Shown here in pieces: positions 35,584 to 44,158 of a DNA stretch of 64,000 nucleotides. The notes below the pieces were generated by a model, which saw only the letters and a list, made by a program, of their open reading frames with translations, made no database searches and was not told the DNA's origin. Each line of letters starts with the position of its first letter. The first letter of the stretch is position 1. The translations under genes were made by a program, and so were the position numbers. The stretch is from Labilithrix luteola (GTDB taxonomy: Bacteria; Myxococcota_A; Polyangia; Polyangiales; Polyangiaceae): the NCBI RefSeq assembly GCF_001263205.1, contig NZ_CP012333.1, forward strand, positions 3,873,501 to 3,937,500, written 5' to 3'.

Positions 35584-36798
35584 ATGGCCGTCTCCTTCGC
35601 GCGCCAGCTCGAGGCCGTTCAACCTTTGCAGAGCGGCACGACGTTGTGCGACCGCTGGCGCATCGGTTTGCGCATCGGAGGCGGCGCAGCGACGACGATT
35701 TACAGCGCGACGAATTCGCTGAACGGACGTGTGGCGCTCGAGGTCCTGGACGCGCCGATCTCGCAGCGTGTCGATCTTCGCCAGCGCTTCGTCGAGGCGG
35801 GGCTCATTGCCAACACGGTGAAGCACCCGGCGATTGCGCGCGTCATCGAAGACGGCGCGACTCCCGAAGGTGTGCCCTTCGTGGTGCTCGACCTCCGCGA
35901 GGGTGAAAGCCTCGAGCCGTATCGCCTTCGCGCGGGAGGCAGGCTGCCCGTCGAAGAGGTCGTCGACCTCTTCATGCAACTTCTCGCAGGCCTCGAGGCC
36001 GCGCATGCGAAGGGCATCTTCCACGGAGCGATCGCCGCGCCCAGCCTCTTCGTCGAGGGAGACGGCCGCCTTCGCATTCTCGACTACGGGTTTGCCGCCA
36101 GCCTCGTCGAGACGAAGCCGAGCGAGCGAAACGACCTCCACGGCGCCGCGGAGACTGCGTACCTGCTCGTCACCGGCCAAGTGTTCGTGAGAGGAACGTC
36201 GCGTCCGCTCGAGGCCGTCGCGCCCCAGGTTCCAGCGGAGGTGGCCGCGATCATCGATGCGGCCTTGATGGATCTTGGCAACGATCCGCGCATCCAAGCC
36301 TCGATGATGCGCAAGGCTCTCGACCTCGTGCGCCCGCGGCAGGGCCTGCGTCGCAGCCAGCGGCCCCTCGCGCCCGACGATCAAACGCTCGAAGTGAACG
36401 TGGTCGACACGCTCATGGCGAACACGCTGATCCTCGAAGAGGATGTCACGGTCGACGCACGTGGTCCGGAGGCGACGCGGCCGCAGCCTGCGCTCGACGC
36501 GAAACGGCTCAACGAGGTGGTGCTCGCCGACGAGTCCTCGCCGGCTTCGCCCACGCCGCCTCCCTCGTCGGTGAAGCGTGCCGTGGCGCTTGCGACGACG
36601 ACTCCATCGTCGCCTCCGCCGGCAGCGCCGCGACCGCCGCGCATTTCGTACGGTCCGACCATCTCGTCGGCCGACATGATTCACACCGGCGCGTTCGATG
36701 CGCAGGGAAGGCGCAAGTCGCGGGCGGGCACGTTCGTCGTGCTCATGATCCTCGTCGCCATCGCCGGCGTCGTCGGTCTCACGCTCGCCTCGCGCTGA
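35584..36798 (+). CDS. Membrane-anchored Ser/Thr pseudokinase
   Basis: 404 residues with the outline of a bacterial Ser/Thr kinase but without its catalytic residues. The VAIK lysine is Glu 53 (VALEVLD), the HRD loop reads FHGAIAAPSLF with Gly-Ala in place of Arg-Asp (147-149), and DFG is DYG (167-169). The Gly-loop IGGGAATTIYSA is retained. A Pro/Ala/Thr-rich linker follows and one C-terminal membrane helix (GTFVVLMILVAIAGVVGLTL) ends the protein with a few residues outside. It is therefore likely a regulator or scaffold rather than an enzyme, possibly for the true kinase found elsewhere in the genome. It is the last gene before a convergent terminator. Confidence 0.8.
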   Translation: MAVSFARQLEAVQPLQSGTTLCDRWRIGLRIGGGAATTIYSATNSLNGRVALEVLDAPISQRVDLRQRFVEAGLIANTVKHPAIARVIEDGATPEGVPFVVLDLREGESLEPYRLRAGGRLPVEEVVDLFMQLLAGLEAAHAKGIFHGAIAAPSLFVEGDGRLRILDYGFAASLVETKPSERNDLHGAAETAYLLVTGQVFVRGTSRPLEAVAPQVPAEVAAIIDAALMDLGNDPRIQASMMRKALDLVRPRQGLRRSQRPLAPDDQTLEVNVVDTLMANTLILEEDVTVDARGPEATRPQPALDAKRLNEVVLADESSPASPTPPPSSVKRAVALATTTPSSPPPAAPRPPRISYGPTISSADMIHTGAFDAQGRRKSRAGTFVVLMILVAIAGVVGLTLASR

Positions 36799-36820
36799 TC
36801 GCGCTCACTCGAAAAGCGAA

Positions 36821-36847
36821 ACGGCGCGCCCTCGAAGAGCGCGCCGT
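36821..36847. terminator. Terminator hairpin between convergent genes
   Basis: Perfect 9-base stem ACGGCGCGC / GCGCGCCGT with the loop CCTCGAAGA, 22 bases after the pseudokinase stop and 31 bases beyond the end of the convergent lipoprotein gene. No T tract. Confidence 0.6.
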
Positions 36848-36878
36848 CGGGAGAATCACGAAACGAGAGCCCGTCGAC

Positions 36879-37493
36879 CTACTTGCAGACCGTGTTCGTG
36901 TTGCAGGAGTGGAACGTGCGCCCGCCCGTGCAGGTGACCTCTTTACAGGTGCCGGCATCCGGACACTCGGAGTCGAGCTTGCAGAGCTGCAGCGCGAACT
37001 GGCCACACTTGGTATCGCAGGAGGCTCCGGCGCCACCGCCTCCACCGAGGCCCATGCAGCAGCTTTCGCCGCTCTTGCAGTCTGCCTTCTCGTCACACTC
37101 CATTTTCAAGGAGCCGCCGCCACAGTTGTTCGCGCAGCCGGCGTCGTTGAAACCGACGCAGCAGGCTTGAGGCAGCGTGCACTCGTTCGCGCCGCACGTG
37201 ACCTTGCCCGGGTTCGACGCTCCGCCTCCGCCGCTGTCTCCACCGCTGTCGGTTCCCGCGTCGGCACCACTGTCTTCGTTGCCGGGATTGCCGCTCGTCC
37301 CCGACGTTCCGCTCGTTCCCGACGTTCCACTCGTACCGCTCGATCCGGGGTCGGACGTGGAGCTCGTATCGTTGCTCGCGTCCGCCGAGCCGAGCACTTC
37401 ATCGTCGCTCGCTCCGCCGCAGCCTCCGAGCGAGCTAGCGACGCCCCAACCAACCAACGTCACTCCTGCCGCAAACCAAGCAAGACGTTTCAT
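36879..37493 (-). CDS. Cys-rich lipoprotein with Gly-Thr-Ser repeat linker
   Basis: 204 residues from the ATG at 37493, with a strong AGGAGGA ribosome site. The lipobox is SLGGC. Next comes an Asp/Ser/Gly-rich linker with five GTS units, then two Cys-rich modules with pattern CGANECTLPQACC and CDEKADCKSGESCC, and a last CNTNTVC. About 20 Cys in all suggest a disulfide-stabilised surface protein, common in myxobacteria. No known function. Confidence 0.75.
   Translation of the reverse strand: MKRLAWFAAGVTLVGWGVASSLGGCGGASDDEVLGSADASNDTSSTSDPGSSGTSGTSGTSGTSGTSGNPGNEDSGADAGTDSGGDSGGGGASNPGKVTCGANECTLPQACCVGFNDAGCANNCGGGSLKMECDEKADCKSGESCCMGLGGGGGAGASCDTKCGQFALQLCKLDSECPDAGTCKEVTCTGGRTFHSCNTNTVCK
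37291..37344. repeat. 18-base tandem repeat coding for Gly-Thr-Ser units
   Basis: Three copies of an 18-base unit (plus-strand form CCGCTCGTTCCCGACGTT, the third copy diverged) inside the lipoprotein linker. The unit preserves the frame, so the linker can vary in length. Confidence 0.7.
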
Positions 37494-37656
37494 GGTGTCC
37501 TCCTGAATCTCAGCCTTAGCTGATTCTGGGTTGCGAAAGCAGTGGACCCAAGCTCGACCATGGTGAAATGCAACACGTTGGACTACGTGCAGCCGCGTAC
37601 GCCTGACAGGGTCCCCCAGCCCTCGCGCCCGGACGCGGAACGCTACGAAGGGCCGC

Positions 37657-38430
37657 TCAGAACGCGTAACGGAGCGAGGCGCAGGCGTCGAAGGCGAGGG
37701 GAGTCCCTGAGCCTCCCGTCTTCGCAAAGCCCGTGGCGTCGCGCAGACCCGCCGTAACGCCCAGCGCGAAGTGCCGATCGAGCTGGTACCACTCGAGGCC
37801 GACGCGCCCGCCCGCATAGAGCCCGAGGTCTTCGGCGTTCTTGAACCCGAGCACGGCCAGCGCGTTCTTCGCGACGTCGGCCTTCATGACGCCCACACTG
37901 CCCTGCAAGTAGGCGCCGAAGCGATCGGTGAAGCGAGCCGTGAAGCGAGCTCCTCCACCGAAGCCGAAGATCGGGAATGCGCGTGTTCGTGGCGCTTCGC
38001 CGGTCTCGGTGAATCCGAGATCTCCCTCGCCGAAGATCATCAGCCACTTGAAGACTTCGTAGCCGAGCTGCGTTCGCAGATAGGGCCCGGCGGGAACGGC
38101 CTTGCCGAAGTCGCCGAAGAACAGAAGCACGCCCACCGAGGAATCGAGCACGAGGCTCTTCTTGTACGGCAGTGGCGGCGGCGCTTCGGGCGGAGGGCCT
38201 GGGACGTCGGCGCTCGCGGCTTTCTCGTCCTTTTGCAGGTCGATGCTCTCGGGACTGATCTCGGCCGACACGCCGTCGTGCGTCGCAGCAGGCTCTGCGG
38301 CTCGAGCGCTCCGGGGGGCCGTGGCCATCGCGAAGCCAGCCGCGAGAACCCCGATCTGCGCAGTTCGGGCGGTTCGGATCCAAGTGCCTGCGGCGAGTTG
38401 CGTGAGCTTCCGCGACACGGTCGTCCTCAT
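37657..38430 (-). CDS. Outer-membrane beta-barrel-like protein
   Basis: 257 residues from the ATG at 38430 (MRTTVSRKL); a start at 38451 would add seven residues. A signal peptide ends near SARA, then comes a short Pro-rich linker (PPPEAPPPLP) and alternating amphipathic strands (SSVGVLLFFGDF, FKWLMIFGEGDLGF, GLEWYQLDRHFALGVTAGL) ending in SLRYAF with a terminal Phe as in beta-barrels inserted by BamA. Specific function unknown. It is divergent from the ureidoglycolate-lyase-like gene. Confidence 0.65.
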   Translation of the reverse strand: MRTTVSRKLTQLAAGTWIRTARTAQIGVLAAGFAMATAPRSARAAEPAATHDGVSAEISPESIDLQKDEKAASADVPGPPPEAPPPLPYKKSLVLDSSVGVLLFFGDFGKAVPAGPYLRTQLGYEVFKWLMIFGEGDLGFTETGEAPRTRAFPIFGFGGGARFTARFTDRFGAYLQGSVGVMKADVAKNALAVLGFKNAEDLGLYAGGRVGLEWYQLDRHFALGVTAGLRDATGFAKTGGSGTPLAFDACASLRYAF

Positions 38431-38517
38431 GCGCGCTTCCGACGATACCACGTCGGCGCGTCCCGCCAGCGATGACTACACTTCGGGAAAAGGCGCCATT
38501 TCCCGGAGCATTCTGCC

Positions 38518-39201
38518 GTGACCATCGCTTTCTCGAATTTCTCCGGCCTCGACCTCGCCGCGCTTCCGTCGCTTGCGAAGGGGGAGGCTCGCACGGTACG
38601 CGCCCGTCAGGTGCTCGCGACCGACCTGTCACTCGTCGGCTACGGCCACTTCGTCGACGACTTCGCGCTCGCCGAGACCACCATCGTCCCGTGGCCCCTG
38701 AAAGGATCGCGGCCACTCGTACCGGGCACGGGCATCGAGGGCGGGGTGGTCGAAGACGTCTTCGTCATGGAGCGTCGCGGTCAGACGCTGCACGCGGTCA
38801 ATCATGCCGTGGGCCGTTCGTATCTGACCGGCTGGTTCGAAGACCCTCCGCGCGCTTCGGAGGCGTACGCCGCGCGCGACGTGTCGCGCCTCTACACGCA
38901 CGAAGCGAACTACCATCCCGACGGCGGACAGATCTTCTTCCCTCGCACGCTCACGCCCTTCGTCGCGCTCCTCGCGAAGCCGGGCGACGACGTCACGCCG
39001 GAAGACTTCGTGGCCTTCCTCTTCGACGGAACACGTGGCGTGCACATCGATCCCGGCGTGTGGCATCAGCCGGTCTTTCCCCTCGCAGACCGCGCGATCT
39101 TCGACAATCGCCAAGGCCGCGTCCACGCGTGTGTGTCGGTCGACTTCGTGCGCGAGTTCGGCGCCTACGTCGAAGTGCCGCTCGGTGGCATTCGCGAGTA
39201 G
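38518..39201 (+). CDS. Ureidoglycolate lyase-like (cupin) protein
   Basis: 227 residues from a GTG at 38518. The core YTHEANYHPDGGQIFFPRTL and HIDPGVWHQPVFPL matches the ureidoglycolate lyase family, whose cupin-like barrel uses His residues for a metal or substrate. The enzyme releases glyoxylate and urea from ureidoglycolate in purine breakdown. No other purine-degradation gene is nearby, so the natural substrate may differ. Confidence 0.72.
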   Translation: MTIAFSNFSGLDLAALPSLAKGEARTVRARQVLATDLSLVGYGHFVDDFALAETTIVPWPLKGSRPLVPGTGIEGGVVEDVFVMERRGQTLHAVNHAVGRSYLTGWFEDPPRASEAYAARDVSRLYTHEANYHPDGGQIFFPRTLTPFVALLAKPGDDVTPEDFVAFLFDGTRGVHIDPGVWHQPVFPLADRAIFDNRQGRVHACVSVDFVREFGAYVEVPLGGIRE

Positions 39202-39205
39202 GCGG

Positions 39206-39628
39206 CTACTTCTTCTTGATGCCCGTGAACGACATCGACCAGTTCTCGGGATCGGCGCTTCCCGGGCCCTTGCCGGTGAGAACGAGCTTGAGGTCGCTCT
39301 TGCCGTCGTAGGTCACCGTGCCGTCGACGTTCTCGATGAGCGTCGGTTTGCCGGCGATGTCGAGCGTGCACTTCTGCCCGTGGATGGCGACGCCTTTGCT
39401 CGTGCCTTCCGCGGCGAGTGCGCACTGCTGGAAGTGCACGGTGAACGAGCTGCCCGAGCCTTCGACCACGACGTCGACGGTGCCGCTCTGCGGGAGGTTC
39501 GAGCCTTTGCCGTCGACCGTCGTGCGGTACATGCCGACGTACGTGCCCGAGTACGTTCCGGCGGGAATGCTCTTGTGACAGGCCACGAGTGAGAGAGTGA
39601 CGAGTGCCCCCAGAACCGCCCGCTTCAT
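39206..39628 (-). CDS. Small beta-rich lipoprotein
   Basis: 140 residues with lipobox LSLVAC and a mature beta-strand-rich domain (AGTYSGTYVGMYRTTVDGKG, FTVHFQQCALAAEG) containing two Cys that could pair. It ends in Lys-rich IKKK. No family recognised. It probably shares a transcript with the CAP gene that ends 19 bases upstream of its start. Confidence 0.65.
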   Translation of the reverse strand: MKRAVLGALVTLSLVACHKSIPAGTYSGTYVGMYRTTVDGKGSNLPQSGTVDVVVEGSGSSFTVHFQQCALAAEGTSKGVAIHGQKCTLDIAGKPTLIENVDGTVTYDGKSDLKLVLTGKGPGSADPENWSMSFTGIKKK

Positions 39629-39647
39629 GCGGCAGAGGCTACTGCAC

Positions 39648-40148
39648 TCAGCGGAAGTCCTGCACCGCCCAGAACGTGCCCTTCGACGTCTCGGCGATGC
39701 CGCACGCGACCTTCTTGTACTTCGAGCTGCGCATCGCCTCGTAGTGGCCGCCGCCAGGGCCCTCGTTCCACATCGCCCGAAGGCACTTCGGGAGCGCCGT
39801 CTTCGGATCGCCCGACCAGTCCGGGCATTCGTTCTGTCCGAACTCGCCGCAGTTCGGAAAGGCGCCGTGAGCTTTGCCGCTCTCCGAGTCGCTCTTCGCT
39901 TCGCCGTTCGCGCAGACTTCGGCGTCGGACCATCGCTCGTAAGGCGGAAGGTCGAGCGTCGCGCGGTAGGCGTTGATGGTGTTCACGCACAGCTCGGCGA
40001 GCGAGTCCCCGTCGGCCGTGACCGTGGCTCCTTCGGTGACGGACGACGAGTTGTCGTTCCCCGCCGAACCGTCGGTCGAATTCGAGTCGTCACCTCCGCA
40101 GGCGACGAGCAGCAGCGCGACACTCAGAGCGGAAAGGATCGAGCGCAC
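39648..40148 (-). CDS. CAP (SCP/PR1-like) domain lipoprotein
   Basis: 166 residues: lipobox LLLVAC, an Asn/Asp/Ser-rich linker, then a small CAP domain beginning LCVNTINAYRATLDLPPY and ending GHYEAMRSSKYKKVACG...AVQDF. CAP proteins are secreted with varied activities, including proteolysis and lipid or sterol binding; the bacterial role is unclear. The domain contains six Cys. Confidence 0.82.
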   Translation of the reverse strand: MRSILSALSVALLLVACGGDDSNSTDGSAGNDNSSSVTEGATVTADGDSLAELCVNTINAYRATLDLPPYERWSDAEVCANGEAKSDSESGKAHGAFPNCGEFGQNECPDWSGDPKTALPKCLRAMWNEGPGGGHYEAMRSSKYKKVACGIAETSKGTFWAVQDFR

Positions 40149-40307
40149 GAGAACAAGCTACGCGAGGCGAACGGCTGACGTCGCGGCCTTCACGCAACTT
40201 TATCGAATAATGACGAACGCCTACAGGGGTCGCCAACACGCGTCGATGAGCGATGCGTGCCAGCGGCCCCTGCGAAGTGGGCGCGTTTTCGGAGTGCGCC
40301 GGTCAGC

Positions 40308-41072
40308 TCACTTGAGGAGCCAGCCGAACAGCATGTGCTTCGTCGTCTGACGCGAGACCACCGAGATCGAGTCGACCAGCGGGATCTCCTTCGGGCAGAC
40401 CTCGACGCAGTTCTGCGCCTTGCCGCAATCCTGCACGCCACCTTCGCCCATGACCGCCTCGAGGCGCTCCGCCGCGTGCATCTTGCCGCTCGGGTGAAGG
40501 TTGAAGAGGCGAACCTGGCTGAGTGCCGAGGGACCGATGAACTTCGAGTGGCTGTTCACCTGCGGGCAGGCTTCGAGGCAGCAGCCGCATGTCATGCAGC
40601 GCGAAAGCGGGTAGGCCTCTTCCTGGTTTTCCTGCGACTGACGCGGGCCCGGGCCGAGCTCGTGCGAGCCGTCGAGGTTGATCCACGCCTTGACCTTCTT
40701 GAGGTCATCGAACATGCGCGTGCGGTCGACGGCGAGGTCGCGCACGAGCGGGAACTTCGTCATCGGCGCGAGGGTGATCGGCTCGCCGTTCGGGCTGATC
40801 TGGTCGATCATCGCCGAGCAGGACTGACGCACCTTGCCGTTGACGAGCATCGTGCAGGCGCCGCAGACCTCTTCGAGGCAGGAGCTCTCCCAAACGACCG
40901 GCGCCACCGTCTTGCCGTCGGCCGTAACCGGGTTCCGCTGAATCTCCATCAGCGCGCTGATGACGTTCATCTGCGGGTGCCACGCGACGTCGAAATCTTC
41001 CCAGCGCTTGTTTGCGTCCGAAGGACCGTCCTGGCGAAGAATCTTCAGGCGAATGGTGCGCTTTTCGGCCAT
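40308..41072 (-). CDS. sdhB: Succinate dehydrogenase iron-sulfur subunit
   Basis: 254 residues. The plant-type ferredoxin ligands are in SSCLEEVCGACTMLVNGKVR; the [4Fe-4S]/[3Fe-4S] ligands are in CMTCGCCLEACP and near CPKEIPL. It carries electrons from SdhA to the membrane quinone site. Length is standard. It is unusually placed 981 bases beyond the end of sdhA with a divergent gene between, so it must have its own promoter in the 294 bases upstream. Confidence 0.95.
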   Translation of the reverse strand: MAEKRTIRLKILRQDGPSDANKRWEDFDVAWHPQMNVISALMEIQRNPVTADGKTVAPVVWESSCLEEVCGACTMLVNGKVRQSCSAMIDQISPNGEPITLAPMTKFPLVRDLAVDRTRMFDDLKKVKAWINLDGSHELGPGPRQSQENQEEAYPLSRCMTCGCCLEACPQVNSHSKFIGPSALSQVRLFNLHPSGKMHAAERLEAVMGEGGVQDCGKAQNCVEVCPKEIPLVDSISVVSRQTTKHMLFGWLLK

Positions 41073-41366
41073 GGCGACCTAGCTACTAGGGGCAAACGAC
41101 AGGAAATGACAAGAGGTCTCACGCGATTCGACGAGGCCTGTTCGGACACGGCCGACCTTTCGCGCCGTCACTCCGTCTTGTCGGCGTATTCGCATGCGTT
41201 CGAGCTCGAGGGGGAGCGGTCTTGCGATTTCCTGAGGATCCGGTGAGCCGCCCGCTGGGGAGCCGGCGATCCAGCCGCCGACACACGATTGCCATCCGCA
41301 ATGGCTGAAAAACAGCGCTGACGAGAAATCTCTACGGTTGGTCCGCTGTGTGCAGATGTCGGACGC

Positions 41367-41963
41367 GTGAACCTCAAGCGTCTTTGCAGTGCGGGTCTTC
41401 TCGTTGGCGCGGCTCTCGTCGGCATGGTGGGCTGCGCAAGCCCGCAGGGTGACGACGTCGGCGATCAGTCGGCAGCCGTCGACAGCGCGCCGATGATGAA
41501 CTTCGTCAAAGTTCGCGACGGCCTCTATCGGGGCGGGCACCCCGATGCCGCGGGGCTCGACTACCTGAAGAAGCTCGGCGTGAAGACGATCATCGATCTC
41601 GAGATCGGTGACCTCATCGAGGCACGTCCGCGCGACATCGACACCGAGCTCGCCGAAGCCCAGGCGCGTGGCATTCGCGTGGTTCGCGAGCCCATGGCGG
41701 CTTACACGCCGGCGGTCAGCGACGCGTTCGACGCGAAGATCGAAGAGGCGCTGAGCATCCTGAAGGATCCCGCGCAGGGCCCTGTCTACGTCCACTGCCT
41801 GCACGGACAGGACCGCACCGGCCTCGTGATCGGACTCGAGCGCGTGTTCGTCGAGGGGTGGGATCCGGGCGACGCCTACGCCGAGATGCTCTCGCGTGGC
41901 TTCCACACGTACTACCTCGGCCTGAACCACTACTTCGAAACGAAGACCGGCTTCGAAGACTGA
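41367..41963 (+). CDS. Dual-specificity/tyrosine phosphatase-like lipoprotein
   Basis: 198 residues from a GTG start. The lipoprotein signal ends GMVGC; the mature domain has the phosphatase loop HCLHGQDRTG (Cys-x5-Arg), an upstream WPD-equivalent region around PMAAYTPAV, and the helical end of the DSP/PTP fold. It would act in the periplasm or at the outer membrane, possibly on inositol phosphates or phosphoproteins. It lies on the opposite strand between sdhA and sdhB and is closed by its own terminator. Confidence 0.82.
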   Translation: MNLKRLCSAGLLVGAALVGMVGCASPQGDDVGDQSAAVDSAPMMNFVKVRDGLYRGGHPDAAGLDYLKKLGVKTIIDLEIGDLIEARPRDIDTELAEAQARGIRVVREPMAAYTPAVSDAFDAKIEEALSILKDPAQGPVYVHCLHGQDRTGLVIGLERVFVEGWDPGDAYAEMLSRGFHTYYLGLNHYFETKTGFED

Positions 41964-41998
41964 GCTGCGCTCGCCGCTTCGTCGACGACAAAAGCAAA

Positions 41999-42030
41999 AA
42001 GCACCGGCGGCCACGAAGGCGCCGGTGCTT
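41999..42030. terminator. Strong hairpin between the phosphatase gene and sdhA
   Basis: Perfect 11-base stem AAGCACCGGCG / CGCCGGTGCTT with a 10-base loop, flanked by AAAAGCAAA before and TGCGTTT after. It can end transcription from both directions, just past the sdhA stop (42054) and 36 bases past the phosphatase stop. Confidence 0.8.
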
Positions 42031-42053
42031 TGCGTTTCAGAACGGAGAGCCGC

Positions 42054-44078
42054 TCAGGTCGCGGCGGTCTTTTCGTCCGTCTTCTCGCTGCCCTTGGCGT
42101 TGGCGCTGGCGGCGCCTGCCGTCTCGTACTTGCGGGCGCGCGGCTTCACGAGGCTGATGTCGACCGCGTCGGTGACGTGGACGGTCTTGCCGAGGAGCGG
42201 GTAGTCGAGCTCGCGGATGTAGTTCACGTGGCTCTTGTTGCTGTTCTCGGCGTACATCGCCATCGTGGTGCGGAGCCAGTTGTCGTCGTCGCGCTGCTTG
42301 AAGTCAGGCTTGTAGTGCGCGCCACGCGACTCGTCGCGGTTGCGAGCGCCCTGCGCGATGACGCGCGCGAGGATGAGCATGTTCTTGAGGTGACGCACGA
42401 ACTGGGCGCCCTGGTTGGCGCGGGGGCCGCTGTCGGTGACGCCGACCTTGTGCCAGCGCTCCTCGCACTCGTCGATCTTCGCGATGACCTTCTCGAGGAC
42501 CGCGTTGTTGCGCTCGATGGTGCAGTCTCGGAGCATCGTCTGCGCGAGGTCGTCGTGGATGCGGTACGGGTTCTCCGGACCGTCCATCTTGAGGATGGCG
42601 TCGTACTTCGACTGCTGGACCTTCACGGCCTTCTCGAACGTGCTCGACTTCACGTCGAACGAGCTGCGATCGAGGTTCTTCACGTACGAGGCGATCGCGG
42701 GGCCCGCGACCATGCCGCCGTAGATGCAGGAGAGGAGCGAGTTCGCGCCGAGACGGTTCGCGCCGTGGTACGCGTACTCGCACTCGCCGGCCGCGTAGAG
42801 GCCTTCGATGTTCGTCGCCTGGTTGCGCGGCGAACCGACGAGGAGCTTGCCGTCCGCGCTCTTCTCGAAGTCGACCCAGAGGCCGCCCATCGAGTAGTGC
42901 ACGGCCGGGAAGATGCGCATCGGGTTCTCGTACGGATCCTCGTTCGCGAACTTCTCGTAGATCTCGAGAACGCCCGCGAGCTTCTTGCGAAGGACTTCCT
43001 TCGGAAGGTGCGTGACGTCGAGGTAGACCTCGAGCTCGTTCTTGCCGCTCTTGTTGTTGTAGACGCCCTTGCCCTCGTGGAAGCACTTGAGGAAGAGCTC
43101 GCGGCTCGCGATGTCACGCGGAACGAGGTTGCCGTAGCCCGGGTACTTGTTCTCGAGGAAGTACTCGCGCTGGCTCTCGGGAACGTCGCGACCGCGGCGC
43201 TTCTCCTTCGTGTCCTTCGGAACCCACACGCGGCCGCCTTCGCCACGGACCGACTCCGAGATGAGGCGAAGCTTGTCGGCGCCGGGGATGGCCGTCGGGT
43301 GAACCTGGATGAACTCGCCGTTCGCGTAGCAAGCACCCTGCTGGTAGACCTCGCTGGCCGCCGTGCCGGTGTTGATGACGCTGTTCGTCGACTTGCCGAA
43401 GATGATGCCCGGGCCGCCCGTCGCGAGGCACACGGCCTCGCCGATGAACGACTCGATGCCCATCGTCTTCGTGTCCTGCGCGGTGATGCCGACCGCGCGG
43501 CCGTTCTCGTCCTGGATGATGCCGAGGAAGTCCCAGAACTCCCACTTGCGGACCATCTTCTCGCCGCGGACGACGACGCCCTTCTCGTTCTCGACGTCGA
43601 CCGTCTCGTAACGGCGAACCTGCTCGTCGAGTGCGTAGAGGAGCTGCTGGCCCGTGGTCGCGCCGGCGAACGCGGTGCGGTGGAAGAGCGTGCCGCCGAA
43701 GCGGCGGAAGTCGAGGAGGCCTTCCGGCGTGCGGTTGAAGGGCACGCCCATGCGGTCGAGCATGTAGACGATGCCGGGCGCCGCGTGCGCCATGCCGTTG
43801 ACCGGAGGCTGGTTGGCGAGGAAGTCACCGCCGTAGACGGTCTCTTCCATGTGCACCTGAGGCGAGTCGCCTTCGCCCTTGGTGTTCACGCTCGCGTTGA
43901 TGCCGCCCTGCGCGCAGACCGAGTGCGAGCGCTTGACGGGAACGAGCGAGAAGAGGTCGACGGGAATGCCGGCCTCACAGAGCTTGATGACCGTGGTGAG
44001 CCCGGCGAGGCCTCCCCCGACGACGATGACGCGTCGAACCTTACCGGAGTCGGTGACGATGCTGCTCTTCTGTGCCAT
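42054..44078 (-). CDS. sdhA: Succinate dehydrogenase flavoprotein subunit
   Basis: 674 residues. FAD-binding VRRVIVVGGGLAGLTTVI, the flavinylation region HSVCAQGGINA, the active-site area with HYSMGGLWVDF, and GLYAAGECEYAYHGANRLGA are all present. The C-terminus ends in Ala/Lys/Glu-rich residues. The type is that of the B/E (Bacillus-like) succinate dehydrogenases with a single cytochrome b subunit, matching the gene order C-A. It follows sdhC after 80 bases. Confidence 0.95.
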   Translation of the reverse strand: MAQKSSIVTDSGKVRRVIVVGGGLAGLTTVIKLCEAGIPVDLFSLVPVKRSHSVCAQGGINASVNTKGEGDSPQVHMEETVYGGDFLANQPPVNGMAHAAPGIVYMLDRMGVPFNRTPEGLLDFRRFGGTLFHRTAFAGATTGQQLLYALDEQVRRYETVDVENEKGVVVRGEKMVRKWEFWDFLGIIQDENGRAVGITAQDTKTMGIESFIGEAVCLATGGPGIIFGKSTNSVINTGTAASEVYQQGACYANGEFIQVHPTAIPGADKLRLISESVRGEGGRVWVPKDTKEKRRGRDVPESQREYFLENKYPGYGNLVPRDIASRELFLKCFHEGKGVYNNKSGKNELEVYLDVTHLPKEVLRKKLAGVLEIYEKFANEDPYENPMRIFPAVHYSMGGLWVDFEKSADGKLLVGSPRNQATNIEGLYAAGECEYAYHGANRLGANSLLSCIYGGMVAGPAIASYVKNLDRSSFDVKSSTFEKAVKVQQSKYDAILKMDGPENPYRIHDDLAQTMLRDCTIERNNAVLEKVIAKIDECEERWHKVGVTDSGPRANQGAQFVRHLKNMLILARVIAQGARNRDESRGAHYKPDFKQRDDDNWLRTTMAMYAENSNKSHVNYIRELDYPLLGKTVHVTDAVDISLVKPRARKYETAGAASANAKGSEKTDEKTAAT

Positions 44079-44158
44079 GTGTTTGCCTCAGACGATGGGG
44101 GCGCGAACGTCGGTTGGGAATCGCGAATGCGAAACCGACCGACATACGTAGGAAGAGA

